Below, piece by piece: positions 54,446-62,591 of a stretch of DNA of 64,000 nt. The stretch covers positions 186,001 to 250,000 of the forward strand of contig NZ_JAOEFX010000001.1 in assembly GCF_025421775.1 (NCBI RefSeq), given 5' to 3'. A program made the position numbers and the translations under genes. Numbering within the stretch: the first letter of the stretch is position 1; every line of letters starts with the position of its first letter. Under the pieces are notes generated by a model. It was not told the origin of the DNA. It saw nothing but the letters and a program-made list of their open reading frames with translations, and ran no database searches. The DNA is from Paenarthrobacter aurescens. Its GTDB lineage: Bacteria > Actinomycetota > Actinomycetes > Actinomycetales > Micrococcaceae.

Positions 54446-56461
54446 TTAAGCCTCCAAGCGATTGGTCGCCGTGGGGAGATATTTTGCCCACCAGCGAAGT
54501 ATGTGGTCGAAGCGCTGCCTGCGGTGATGCGGAGTTCCGGATCGGGACAACTCGTGGTCTTCGCCTGGAAACACCAGTAAGGCGGTCTCCACGCCCTGTG
54601 TCTTCAAGTGTGCGTAGTAGCGCTGACCTTGTTCGATGGGGCATCGCAGATCGTTTTCACTGTGCACTACAAGGGTGGGCGTTTTGACGTTGGTGACAAC
54701 GGCCATGGGGCTTTGTGCCACCATCTGCTCAGAGGTTCCTCCGGTGTATTCACCGCCGAAGAACCAGCCGATGTCAGAGGAGCCGGTGAAGCTGACGGGG
54801 TCCAGGAATCCACGCTCCACAATCGCAGCCTTGAAACGGTGGTCGTGGGCGATGGTCCACGCAGTCAGGTAGCCGCCGTACGAACCACCCATGATTCCCA
54901 CCCGGTCCTTATCCAGCGCATCAACGGCAGTCAAGGCTGCGTCCAGGAACGCGAGCACATCCTGCATGTCCACTGTGCCCATCCGTTCCTTGATGGCCCG
55001 CCCGTGCGCTTGGCCGTAACCGGAGGACCCGCGTGGGTTGCACATCACTACTGCGTAGCCTGCCGCAGCGTACACCTGGGCTTCATCAAAGAAGGCTCCG
55101 GTGTATTGGGCAAACGGACCCCCGTGGATGGTGAGGAGTACCGGGTGGGGTCCCGGCCCATCCGGAAGCACCAACCAACCGTGGACTGGATGCCCATCGG
55201 CGGATTCGGCCTCGAAATCCATGGGTTCACTGACGCGGGAATTGTTTCTGAGGACCGCCGAAAAGTCCGTCAGGAGGCGGAGTTCGCCACGCTCCAAGGA
55301 CGCAACGTCGCCCACAGTGGACGCATCGGAAAGACTCACGGCGATCTCTCCATTGGCGGCCATTGTTGCTCCAATGACCACCCGGGCGCCATGTACCAGA
55401 GGGGTGATTTCTCCTTCAGCGGTGACCTTCAGCAGTTCAACGCTGCCCAGCGCGGTGTTCAGGACGAACACGCTGTCAGGTCCGCTCGGTTCCAACGGAC
55501 CCGAAACATCCAGATGTTCGACGTCGGTCAAGGCCACTGCCTCTCCCCCGGCGATGGGCATGACGTAGAGAACAGCATTTCGGGCGACGAAGTCCCTGCC
55601 CGTATCGCCCAGATCCTGGGCAATATGGAACAGCCACTGCCCATCCGCGGAGGCCCGCACGCCCGTGACAGTTTGAAGCCTGCGGTTGGCCGGTTCGACG
55701 GCGGTTGGTTGGCCTCCGTTTGCATCGATGCGGTAAATGGATGTGACGAGGTCGTCGTCGTGCCCCCCATGGAGTGCGGCGACGAAGTAAAGGTGGGAAC
55801 CGTCAGCCGAAAAGGACGGGGACTCGTGGTCCGAATCGCCAAAGGTCAACTGCTTTGCCTCAGGGACGCCGGCGGTCACCCGGGCCGGCTGTTCGTGGGC
55901 TGCCCTTCCGCGGGGAATAACCGCAGGCTCACCGCCCAACTCGGGAACCTCAAGCAGGAACAACTGCTGGCGCTGATCGGCGGTGTACCCCACCCCGTTC
56001 ATTTGATATTGGTTGGCACTGATCAGGCGGGCATCCTCGCCACCTGGAGTGACGCCGTCGAGCGTTCCGTAACGTCCTTGTTCGGGGACCCTGGCTTCGA
56101 ACGCAATCCGGTGCGAATCAGGCGCCCACACGAAACCGCCCACGCCGCTGTGCTGATCCGTGATTTTCTGGGGCTCGCCACCTGCCGCTTCCACGACGAA
56201 CAACTGCGGTTTCCCCTCCGGATCGCTGCGGAGGAAGGCAAGAACGAGGCCGTCGGGCGAGAAAGCCGGCGCGCTGTCCCTGAAACCGCGGGTAATCCGG
56301 CGCGCGTGCTTGGTGGTGTCCAAGGGGATGGTCCACAGTTGGCCGACGTAGCTGTCAGCATCAAAATCCGGCCTCGTGACAGATACCACCGCCTTGGTGC
56401 CATCGGGGTGGATGGCCGGGGCGGACACAGAGTTCAGCAGGGGCAGTTGCGCGGGTTTCAC
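54446..56461 (-). CDS. S9 family prolyl oligopeptidase-like serine peptidase
   Basis: A 671-aa peptidase with an N-terminal beta-propeller (repeats such as RITRGFRDSAPAFSPDG and SPSFSADGSHLYFV) and a C-terminal alpha/beta hydrolase domain. The catalytic Ser is in GIMGGSYGGYLTAW near residue 515, Asp in HSENDLRCPIEQG and His in PGEDHELSRSG. It is closest in look to acylaminoacyl-peptidases. GTG 56461 is chosen because TAGGCT lies seven bases upstream and similarity begins there. It is convergent with def and divergent from the RlmA-like gene. Confidence 0.92.
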   Translation of the reverse strand: MKPAQLPLLNSVSAPAIHPDGTKAVVSVTRPDFDADSYVGQLWTIPLDTTKHARRITRGFRDSAPAFSPDGLVLAFLRSDPEGKPQLFVVEAAGGEPQKITDQHSGVGGFVWAPDSHRIAFEARVPEQGRYGTLDGVTPGGEDARLISANQYQMNGVGYTADQRQQLFLLEVPELGGEPAVIPRGRAAHEQPARVTAGVPEAKQLTFGDSDHESPSFSADGSHLYFVAALHGGHDDDLVTSIYRIDANGGQPTAVEPANRRLQTVTGVRASADGQWLFHIAQDLGDTGRDFVARNAVLYVMPIAGGEAVALTDVEHLDVSGPLEPSGPDSVFVLNTALGSVELLKVTAEGEITPLVHGARVVIGATMAANGEIAVSLSDASTVGDVASLERGELRLLTDFSAVLRNNSRVSEPMDFEAESADGHPVHGWLVLPDGPGPHPVLLTIHGGPFAQYTGAFFDEAQVYAAAGYAVVMCNPRGSSGYGQAHGRAIKERMGTVDMQDVLAFLDAALTAVDALDKDRVGIMGGSYGGYLTAWTIAHDHRFKAAIVERGFLDPVSFTGSSDIGWFFGGEYTGGTSEQMVAQSPMAVVTNVKTPTLVVHSENDLRCPIEQGQRYYAHLKTQGVETALLVFPGEDHELSRSGTPHHRRQRFDHILRWWAKYLPTATNRLEA

Positions 56462-56530
56462 GATGGTGAGCCTAGCCCGGCTGCCCGGTGCCCGGTACCA
56501 GACACTCCGTCCCACCGTAGGATTGAAGTC
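56462..56530. promoter_or_regulatory. Divergent leaderless promoters for S9 peptidase and RlmA-like genes
   Basis: Minus-strand TAGGCT (56474-56469) lies seven bases before GTG 56461. Plus-strand TAGGAT (56518-56523) lies seven bases before ATG 56531. Confidence 0.55.
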
Positions 56531-57385
56531 ATGTTGTCCGACGCCGTCGCTGCCCTCCGTTGCCCCGTTTGCCAAGGGGTATTCCATATCAAAGAAGCAC
56601 AGCAAAGTTCACTGACCTGCGGATCCGGACACATCTTCGACGCCGCAAAACAAGGCTATTTCAACCTGCTGACGGGGAAGGGCACCGTATTCGAGGCGGA
56701 CACGGCGGATATGGTGGCGGCCCGATACAGGTTCCTGGACGCTGGACACTATTCCGCGCTCACCGAGGCTGTTGCAGGTGCCGCGGCGGTGGCGCTCCGG
56801 CGGCCCGGCGGCCTGGTGCTCGATGCCGGTACAGGCACAGGACATTATTTGCACGCGGTTATCCAGGAAACCGGCGCGACTGCGATAGGCATGGACATCT
56901 CCAAGTTCGCCCTGCGAAGGGCAGCGCGGCTTAACCCGGAGGCCCCAAACCTGGTGTGGGACATCTGGCGTCCGTTGCCCATGGCAGACCACTCGGCAGA
57001 CGTAGTCATGGTGGTATTTGCCCCACGAAACCCTGCCGAGTTCGCACGGGTGATTCGTCCCGGGGGGAAGCTGATTGTTGTGACGCCGCGACCGGGCCAT
57101 CTCGCGGAGATCGCTGCCCGGACAGGCATGCTGGGTATTGAAGAAGGCAAGGAAGAACGTTTGGCGGACACCATGCGAGGTCATTTCGGTCCCGCGACGA
57201 GCCACTGCCTCGACGTACCCCTGACGTTGAGCGGCCAGGAAGTAGCTGACCTCGCCTACATGGGCCCTGCCGGCCATCACCTCCGGCGCGAACAGTTGTC
57301 CGGACTCACCGGCTCCGGTGGTTCCGTGGCCACCACGGCGAAGTTCCGGATCAGCGTGTTCACAGCGGAGAATCCGGAGTTCTGA
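56531..57385 (+). CDS. RlmA-like 23S rRNA (guanine-N1)-methyltransferase
   Basis: A 284-aa SAM methyltransferase. The N-terminal zinc finger reads LRCPVCQGVF, then LTCGSGHIFD and KQGYFNLL, the RlmA(I/II) signature. The SAM motif VLDAGTGTGHYL lies near residue 97 and FAPRNPAEFARVIRPGG near 159. RlmA enzymes methylate G745 or G748 of 23S rRNA, and the RlmA(II) type gives tylosin tolerance; which one this is cannot be told. ATG 56531 is the real start. The open frame extends far upstream only as a shadow of the S9 gene. Confidence 0.88.
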   Translation: MLSDAVAALRCPVCQGVFHIKEAQQSSLTCGSGHIFDAAKQGYFNLLTGKGTVFEADTADMVAARYRFLDAGHYSALTEAVAGAAAVALRRPGGLVLDAGTGTGHYLHAVIQETGATAIGMDISKFALRRAARLNPEAPNLVWDIWRPLPMADHSADVVMVVFAPRNPAEFARVIRPGGKLIVVTPRPGHLAEIAARTGMLGIEEGKEERLADTMRGHFGPATSHCLDVPLTLSGQEVADLAYMGPAGHHLRREQLSGLTGSGGSVATTAKFRISVFTAENPEF

Positions 57386-57489
57386 CCTCCACCGTCACCG
57401 CGCCCTGACGTGCGACGGTACGTCGGGCTAGGATGGAGGAACAGTGACTGTGATCCCGCTTGGCGGGGTCCGGGACGAAGGGGGAAATG

Positions 57490-57951
57490 ATGTTCGAATG
57501 GCTCGGCGAGAATTGGTGGGCTCTCTGGCTCACGGTCTTCCTCGCGTTCGCAGTGGTGGAGATGCTGACTCTCGACCTCTTCTTCATCATGCTGGGCGGC
57601 GGAGCCCTGGCCGGGCTCGTTGCCGACTTCGCCGGCGCTGATTTCTGGCTTCAGATCGTCATCTTCTGCGTGGTTTCCCTTCTGATGATCGTCTTCCTGC
57701 GGCCGGTCGCGTTGAAGCACCTGCACAAAGGGCCAGAGGAACAGCGTTCCAACATAGACCGGTTGATAGGCCAGTCCGCCCTCGTTATCGAAGCCGTGAG
57801 CGGCACCAGCGGACTCGTCAAAATCGGCGGAGATGTCTGGAGCGCCCGGAGTACCGCAGGAGTCATTGACGCCGGTGTGACGGTTCAAGTCACCAAGATC
57901 GACGGCGCGACGGCGGTCGTCGCCTCGTCTGCCGACAACAGCCCGCGCTGA
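57490..57951 (+). CDS. NfeD family membrane protein
   Basis: A 153-aa short NfeD. It starts MFEWLGENWWALW, has membrane helices at about 10-30 and 50-73, and ends in a C-terminal OB fold (ALVIEAVSGTSGLVKIGGDVWSARS). NfeD proteins partner with stomatin-like SPFH proteins, and exactly such a gene follows 92 bases downstream. ATG 57490 is chosen for spacing from GGGGG; ATG 57487 is equally in frame. TAGGAT at 57430-57435 is a likely -10. It probably acts in membrane microdomains. Confidence 0.9.
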   Translation: MFEWLGENWWALWLTVFLAFAVVEMLTLDLFFIMLGGGALAGLVADFAGADFWLQIVIFCVVSLLMIVFLRPVALKHLHKGPEEQRSNIDRLIGQSALVIEAVSGTSGLVKIGGDVWSARSTAGVIDAGVTVQVTKIDGATAVVASSADNSPR

Positions 57952-58043
57952 GGCGCGCCTTTTGATTTAGTCGGTTGCCGGGCCGGGCAGCCCGCCCGTG
58001 CACAGCCGCATCAGACCACGCAATTGGGGAACGAAGGAGATGT

Positions 58044-59024
58044 ATGGACGGCTTAGGAGGAACAGCAGCAGCAATTGTGCTGATTGTTCTCGTCATTTTT
58101 GTCATCATCGTGTTGGTACGCTCGGTGAGGATCATCCCGCAGGCGCGCGCCGGCGTCGTTGAACGACTCGGCAAGTATCAGCGCACGCTCAATCCGGGAC
58201 TGACCATCCTGATCCCGTTCGTCGACCGGCTCCTGCCGTTGCTCGACCTGCGCGAACAGGTAGTGTCATTCCCGCCGCAGCCGGTCATCACCGAAGACAA
58301 CCTGGTGGTTTCCATCGACACCGTGGTCTACTTCCAGGTCACTGATCCCCGGGCAGCCACCTACGAGATCGCCAACTACATCCAGGCCGTAGAGCAGCTG
58401 ACCACTACCACGCTTCGTAACGTGGTTGGTGGGCTCAACCTCGAAGAAGCCCTCACGTCCCGCGACCAGATCAACGGTCAGTTGCGTGGGGTCCTTGATG
58501 AAGCTACGGGGCGCTGGGGAATCCGTGTCTCCCGCGTCGAGCTGAAGGCGATCGATCCGCCCCACTCCATCCAGGACTCGATGGAAAAGCAGATGCGCGC
58601 AGAGCGTGACCGTCGTGCCGCCATTCTGACTGCTGAAGGTACGAAGCAATCGCAGATCCTCACTGCCGAAGGCCAGAGGCAAGCTGCCATCCTGGCTGCT
58701 GAAGGCGATGCCAAGGCGGCCATCCTGAGGGCCGATGGTGAAGCCCAGGCCATCCAGAAGGTCTTTGATGCAATTCACAAGGGCAACCCGGACCAGAAGC
58801 TCCTTGCATACCAGTACCTGCAGACGCTCCCGAAGATCGCTGAAGGTAGCTCGAACAAGCTCTGGATCATCCCGAGTGAAGTGGGCGAAGCCCTCAAGGG
58901 CATCGGTGGCGCGCTTGGCGGAAACAACGGGGACTCCCCCGCCGCCGGCCTCTTCGGCGGTAATGAACCAGCCAAGGAATCGGAGCCTGCAGCAGCAGTG
59001 CACCAGCCACGGCCAACTGAATAA
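58044..59024 (+). CDS. SPFH/Band 7 (stomatin-like) membrane protein
   Basis: A 326-aa stomatin/paraslipin-type protein. The N-terminal membrane helix (AAAIVLIVLVIFVIIVLV) leads into the Band 7 domain (RIIPQARAGVVERLGKYQRT; NPGLTILIPFVDRL). A long Ala/Glu coiled-coil of repeating AEG units lies near residues 185-245, and the Gly/Pro-rich tail ends the protein. ATG 58044 follows GAAGGAG. With the upstream NfeD gene it forms the classic NfeD-stomatin pair that assembles ring scaffolds at the membrane. Confidence 0.93.
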   Translation: MDGLGGTAAAIVLIVLVIFVIIVLVRSVRIIPQARAGVVERLGKYQRTLNPGLTILIPFVDRLLPLLDLREQVVSFPPQPVITEDNLVVSIDTVVYFQVTDPRAATYEIANYIQAVEQLTTTTLRNVVGGLNLEEALTSRDQINGQLRGVLDEATGRWGIRVSRVELKAIDPPHSIQDSMEKQMRAERDRRAAILTAEGTKQSQILTAEGQRQAAILAAEGDAKAAILRADGEAQAIQKVFDAIHKGNPDQKLLAYQYLQTLPKIAEGSSNKLWIIPSEVGEALKGIGGALGGNNGDSPAAGLFGGNEPAKESEPAAAVHQPRPTE

Positions 59025-59044
59025 TCCAGACCGCAGGTGTAATT

Positions 59045-59075
59045 CGAGCGGCCAGCCATTGCGGCTGGCCGCTCG
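59045..59075 (+). terminator. Hairpin after the SPFH gene
   Basis: CGAGCGGCCAGCC pairs exactly with its complement across a 5-nt loop, 21 bases after the SPFH stop. Only a weak T-tract follows. Confidence 0.75.
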
Positions 59076-59091
59076 TTGCACGTCCCTGCTT

Positions 59092-59121
59092 TTGAGTAGT
59101 AGGGCTTCATCCGCGTATAAT
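59092..59121 (+). promoter_or_regulatory. Promoter of rbpA
   Basis: TTGAGT (59092-59097), an 18-base spacer, then the perfect -10 TATAAT (59116-59121). It implies a 5' untranslated region of about 155 bases before rbpA, unlike the leaderless genes nearby. Confidence 0.8.
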
Positions 59122-59283
59122 GGGATATTTGTCCGGCTGGTTCAGTGTGGATGGAACATAAAGGCTTGGCCAGGCGTTGCAATTAGTGATGCAAGGTGTG
59201 CAGAAGTAGTCCGTAAGGATCGTGAAAACGGCTTACGGCTTGCGCGGGGTTTCTTGCTCCGCGAACAGACAGAGGGAGTAATC

Positions 59284-59631
59284 ATGAGCGATCGCAGCCT
59301 GCGGGGTATGCGTCTTGGCGCCCAAAGCATGGAAACCGAGTCCGGCGTTGAACCGGCACCGCGCCAGCGGGTCGAATACCGCTGCGAGGATGGCGAACAG
59401 GTCTTCGTGACCTTCTCCTCGGAAGCCGAGATTCCCCCCGTTTGGGTTTCCAAGACCGGCAAGGAAGCTCTCCTGGTCGATGGCGAGCGTCCCGTGGATG
59501 CCAACGAGAAGGCTGTCCGCACCCACTGGGATATGCTGCTGGAACGCCGCAGTCTTCCTGAACTGGAGCAGATCCTTGAGGATCGTTTGAACATTCTGCG
59601 TGAGCGTCGTGGAGAGCGCCGCTCCGCATAG
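59284..59631 (+). CDS. rbpA: RNA polymerase-binding protein RbpA
   Basis: An actinobacteria-specific factor that binds sigma and core RNA polymerase and promotes open complex formation. The 115-aa protein begins MSDRSLRGMRLGAQSMETE, has the core YRCEDGEQVFVTFSSEAEIPPVW near residue 31 and the sigma-interacting C-terminus WDMLLERRSLPELEQILEDRL. Only one cysteine (YRCEDG) remains from the zinc motif of some homologs. ATG 59284 follows GAGGGAG. It is transcribed from a consensus promoter about 155 bases upstream and ends at a strong terminator. Confidence 0.96.
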   Translation: MSDRSLRGMRLGAQSMETESGVEPAPRQRVEYRCEDGEQVFVTFSSEAEIPPVWVSKTGKEALLVDGERPVDANEKAVRTHWDMLLERRSLPELEQILEDRLNILRERRGERRSA

Positions 59632-59648
59632 TCTGAGCAACTCAGACA

Positions 59649-59695
59649 AGAAAGGCCGGGTCCGGTTTCCTTGGGGAACCAGACCCGGCCTTTTC
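59649..59695. terminator. Bidirectional terminator between rbpA and mannose synthase gene
   Basis: AGAAAGGCCGGGTC pairs with GACCCGGCCTTTTCT around an imperfect inner stem, with A- and T-runs at the ends. Confidence 0.92.
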
Positions 59696-59723
59696 TGTTG
59701 GAGAACGACCTGTTGTCGGGAAG

Positions 59724-60467
59724 CTACTTGGCTACTGCGGGCGATTTGCGGGTGAGCTTCGCCCAACGGGCCGCCAGTCCCCACTTGGTAACGTTGATCA
59801 TTGCTTCCACTACGATGTTGCCGCTCATCTTGGAGGCACCAAGTTCACGCTCCACGAAAGTTATGGGGCGTTCCTCAATGCGCAGGCCGAGCTTGGCCAC
59901 CCGCCACGCGAGGTCCACCTGGAAGCCGTAGCCAACTGACTCGACTTCATCAAGGTTCAGTGCCTCAAGTGTGCTGCGCCGGAATGCCCGGTAGCCGCCG
60001 GTGACGTCCTTGATCTTGACGCCCAGCATGATCCGCGCATAGGTGCTGCCGATGCGCGAGATGGCTTGGCGGTAGAGCGGCCAGTTGACGACACTGCCAC
60101 CTGGAACCCAGCGGGAGCCCATGGCGAGGTCGGCCCCGTCTTTGACGGCGTCGAGGAGAAGCGGCAACTGCTCCGGCTTGTGGGAACCGTCGGCGTCCAT
60201 CTCCACCAGGACGTCATAGCCTGCAGCCAAACCCCACTTGAATCCGGCGATGTAAGCAGCTCCGAGTCCTTCCTTGCCCTTTCGGTGCAGGACATGCACC
60301 TGGCTGTCAGCTGCGGCGAACTCGTCGGCAAGCTGTCCCGTGCCGTCAGGGCTGTTGTCGTCAACCACCAGGACATCGGACTCGGGCACAGCGGCGCGCA
60401 GCCGTCCCAACGTCTTAGGGAGCGATTCCAGCTCGTTGTAGGTGGGAATGATCGTCAGGACACGCAA
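59724..60467 (-). CDS. Polyprenol monophosphomannose synthase (GT2 family)
   Basis: Transfers mannose from GDP-mannose to polyprenyl phosphate, giving the donor for lipoglycan and protein mannosylation at the membrane. The 247-aa protein has the GT2 start [30 protein letters not shown] near residue 33 and the DxD motif [10 protein letters not shown] near 89, followed by [14 protein letters not shown]. It matches the catalytic domain of mycobacterial Ppm1 without the N-acyltransferase domain. The start is TTG 60467 with AAAGG upstream. Confidence 0.92.
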   Translation of the reverse strand: MRVLTIIPTYNELESLPKTLGRLRAAVPESDVLVVDDNSPDGTGQLADEFAAADSQVHVLHRKGKEGLGAAYIAGFKWGLAAGYDVLVEMDADGSHKPEQLPLLLDAVKDGADLAMGSRWVPGGSVVNWPLYRQAISRIGSTYARIMLGVKIKDVTGGYRAFRRSTLEALNLDEVESVGYGFQVDLAWRVAKLGLRIEERPITFVERELGASKMSGNIVVEAMINVTKWGLAARWAKLTRKSPAVAK

Positions 60468-60604
60468 GAAGAGGCCTTTCCTTGATGGAGCGGTCAGTGT
60501 GCCGTACCAGCCTGGCGGCTGGCATTCTGGCGCAACTCTCCATTATAGGACGCCCAAGGACACTCCTTGCGCGGCTGTGGTCCCGGACACAAAGTGGCGG
60601 TGCT

Positions 60605-60691
60605 GCGGGCAGGTCCACAAGCCCAGGGCCAGTGAAGCCGGACAATGCTTTCCGGACGAACTGTTTTCTGGGTCGCTGTGGACCTGCCCGC
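60605..60691. repeat. Nested inverted repeat in the 413-base gap upstream of the mannose synthase gene
   Basis: The gap 60468-60880 holds no recognisable gene. It contains GCGGGCAGGTCCACA (60605-60619), matched by its exact complement at 60677-60691. Inside are CCCAG/CTGGG (60622-60626 and 60668-60672) and CCGGA/TCCGG (60638-60642 and 60651-60655). Flanking bases show further partial symmetry. The result is a long folded structure, possibly a small RNA, a 5' leader element of the mannose synthase mRNA or a dispersed repeat. Confidence 0.6.
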
Positions 60692-60880
60692 CTCTTTGCC
60701 GCCACCATGAACGTGTTCCGGCCACGACCGGGCCATCAAGCCGTGGCTGTCGCCCCTGCGTTGATGATCCGTTGAGCCTCAATGCTACGGACTCACCTCA
60801 GGCTGTCAACCGTCCGCTGACCTGCGGATCCGTGCGTCCGCCCAGTTCAGTGGCCACAGGCCGACGCAAAAATGCATAGG

Positions 60881-62539
60881 CTAAACCCGGAGTGACTCGT
60901 GGGCGAACAGCTCGTTTCCCTCGCGGACTGTCTGCAGGCAACGGGGGTCGTTTCCAGTGTCCAGCGCGGGCAGCAGAGGTGTACGTGCACGTGGGTCGGT
61001 GCTCCACGACTGTACGCGGCTATCGGCCACCTGGACCATCAGCTCCTCAACTTCCCACACAGCGAAACTGGCCGGTGCCCCTGGTACCAGTTGGCCCATC
61101 AAGGGGTTCCGGTGTTTGGTGGCGCGCCAACCTGCCCGGGTATGTCCGAGGAAAGCGGCCCGCGCCGAAATTCGCTGCTCAGGATTGCTGTGCTCCAGGC
61201 AGGCACGGACGCTGGACCACGGCCGCAGAGGAGTGACGGGACTATCGCTGCCGAAAGCTATGGGCACGCCGCTTGCGTAGAAGGAAGCGAAGGGGTTCAT
61301 TTCTTGGCTGCGATGGCCCAAACGCTGCTCATAGAGTCCACCGGCCGCACCCCAGGCTGCATCGAATCCTGGCTGCACGCTGACTGTGACGGAGTACTTT
61401 GCCAGCCTGTCGATGGCGGATTGGTCAGCCAGCTCAACGTGTTCCAGGCGGTGGCCCGCTGCCCGAACACGTTGCTCACCCACCTCGGCCGCAGCCGCGT
61501 CCAAAGCGTCCAGGACTGCGGCAAGGCCTGCATCTCCAATGACATGGAAGCCGGACTGGATGCCCAGCAGGGACGTAGCGGCAACGTGTTTGGTGACATC
61601 ATCCACGGAGAGGTACAAACTGCCGCGATCCCCTGGCGCATCGGAATAGTCATCCAGAAGGGCTGCCGTCCGGGAACCGATGGAACCATCCACGTTGAGG
61701 TCTCCCGCGAGGCCCAGAACCGGGGTGCCTAAACTGTCCAGGATGGATTGGGCGTGCTCCCCCGAGGAAGCCAGCTCGCCCCAATAGGGCAGCACCTCGG
61801 GGCTGCCTCCCTGGGCATTCCATGACGCAGCCATTCGGAGGTCGTCCGGCCCGCAGATGTGGGGTGCGGACATTTCGGCCAGCGCCACGTAGCCGTGGGC
61901 AGCAGCTTCCTGGAGTGCCCGTTGCTGATGTTCCCGCCGCTCGGATTCCGGCAACTGGCGCGCTGCCAGCCTGGCTGCAGTATGTGCTGCCCGCACCACG
62001 CGGGCACTGCCGGAGAATCCATCCAGGCCGTTCAAGTCCGCGGCCGCTGCAAGCGACCCTGAAATCAGGGCGGAGTGGACGTCGATCCGTGAGAGGTACA
62101 CCCGCCGTCCCCCTCCAGCCCGTTCGATCTCTTCGAGGGTTGGAAGCGTGGGATCGTTCCATTGCGTTTCGTCCCAGCCATGGCCCACGATGATGCCGGA
62201 ACCTCCGGCAGTGGCCACGGCGTCGAGCAGCTCGTTTGCCGAACGCACGGCGGTGAGCGTGAGGCCCGTGAGTGCCAGGCCCGTTTCGGTCAGGTGCACA
62301 TGCGAATCCACGAAGCCTGGCGCCAGGAGGGCGCCGCGGAGGTCGATGATTTCCATGGACGAATCAGCGATCGAGGTGGCTGCCTGTTCGGAGCCCACCC
62401 AGGCGACGGTGTCACCGTCTACCACCATGGCCGTAGCAAAGGGATCTGCAGCCGTATATATCGAACCGTTGCGGTACATCGTGACCTTGCGGTCGCGTTC
62501 GTTGCGGTCACGGCCTGCCGGCACGCCTGGCTGGTTCAT
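60881..62539 (-). CDS. YtcJ-like amidohydrolase family protein
   Basis: A 552-aa metal-dependent hydrolase of the amidohydrolase superfamily. The metal-binding HxH is in GFVDSHVHLTETG near residue 76. GDLNVDGSIGSRTAALLDDY near 274 is the YtcJ hallmark. Later ligands are in GFHVIGDAGL, HRLEHVEL and FGSDSPVTPL. The N- and C-terminal beta-sandwich parts are both present, so it is full length. ATG 62539 follows AAGGAG. It lies 52 bases downstream of the helicase gene. The substrate is unknown. Confidence 0.9.
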   Translation of the reverse strand: MNQPGVPAGRDRNERDRKVTMYRNGSIYTAADPFATAMVVDGDTVAWVGSEQAATSIADSSMEIIDLRGALLAPGFVDSHVHLTETGLALTGLTLTAVRSANELLDAVATAGGSGIIVGHGWDETQWNDPTLPTLEEIERAGGGRRVYLSRIDVHSALISGSLAAAADLNGLDGFSGSARVVRAAHTAARLAARQLPESERREHQQRALQEAAAHGYVALAEMSAPHICGPDDLRMAASWNAQGGSPEVLPYWGELASSGEHAQSILDSLGTPVLGLAGDLNVDGSIGSRTAALLDDYSDAPGDRGSLYLSVDDVTKHVAATSLLGIQSGFHVIGDAGLAAVLDALDAAAAEVGEQRVRAAGHRLEHVELADQSAIDRLAKYSVTVSVQPGFDAAWGAAGGLYEQRLGHRSQEMNPFASFYASGVPIAFGSDSPVTPLRPWSSVRACLEHSNPEQRISARAAFLGHTRAGWRATKHRNPLMGQLVPGAPASFAVWEVEELMVQVADSRVQSWSTDPRARTPLLPALDTGNDPRCLQTVREGNELFAHESLRV

Positions 62540-62591
62540 GCGTTGTGCTCCTTGAGCGTTGAAAACAGTCGTTCAGTGAAGAGGGCGGGGG

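Noticed and set aside
54608-56530. Very long plus-strand frame opposite the S9 peptidase and continuous with the RlmA-like gene
   Set aside because: The upstream part is antisense to a well-supported peptidase and has no family features. The methyltransferase begins at ATG 56531.
57444-57641. Short frame starting at GTG 57444 with GGAGGAAC upstream, before nfeD
   Set aside because: Most of it shadows nfeD in another frame and it has no homology signal. The ribosome binding site is noted, but translation is not supported.
60442-60879. Plus-strand frames in the gap between the mannose synthase and amidohydrolase genes
   Set aside because: Translations are Cys/Pro/Arg-rich without family features, and no start with a ribosome binding site or TANNNT geometry was found. 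The nested inverted repeat explains the sequence better.
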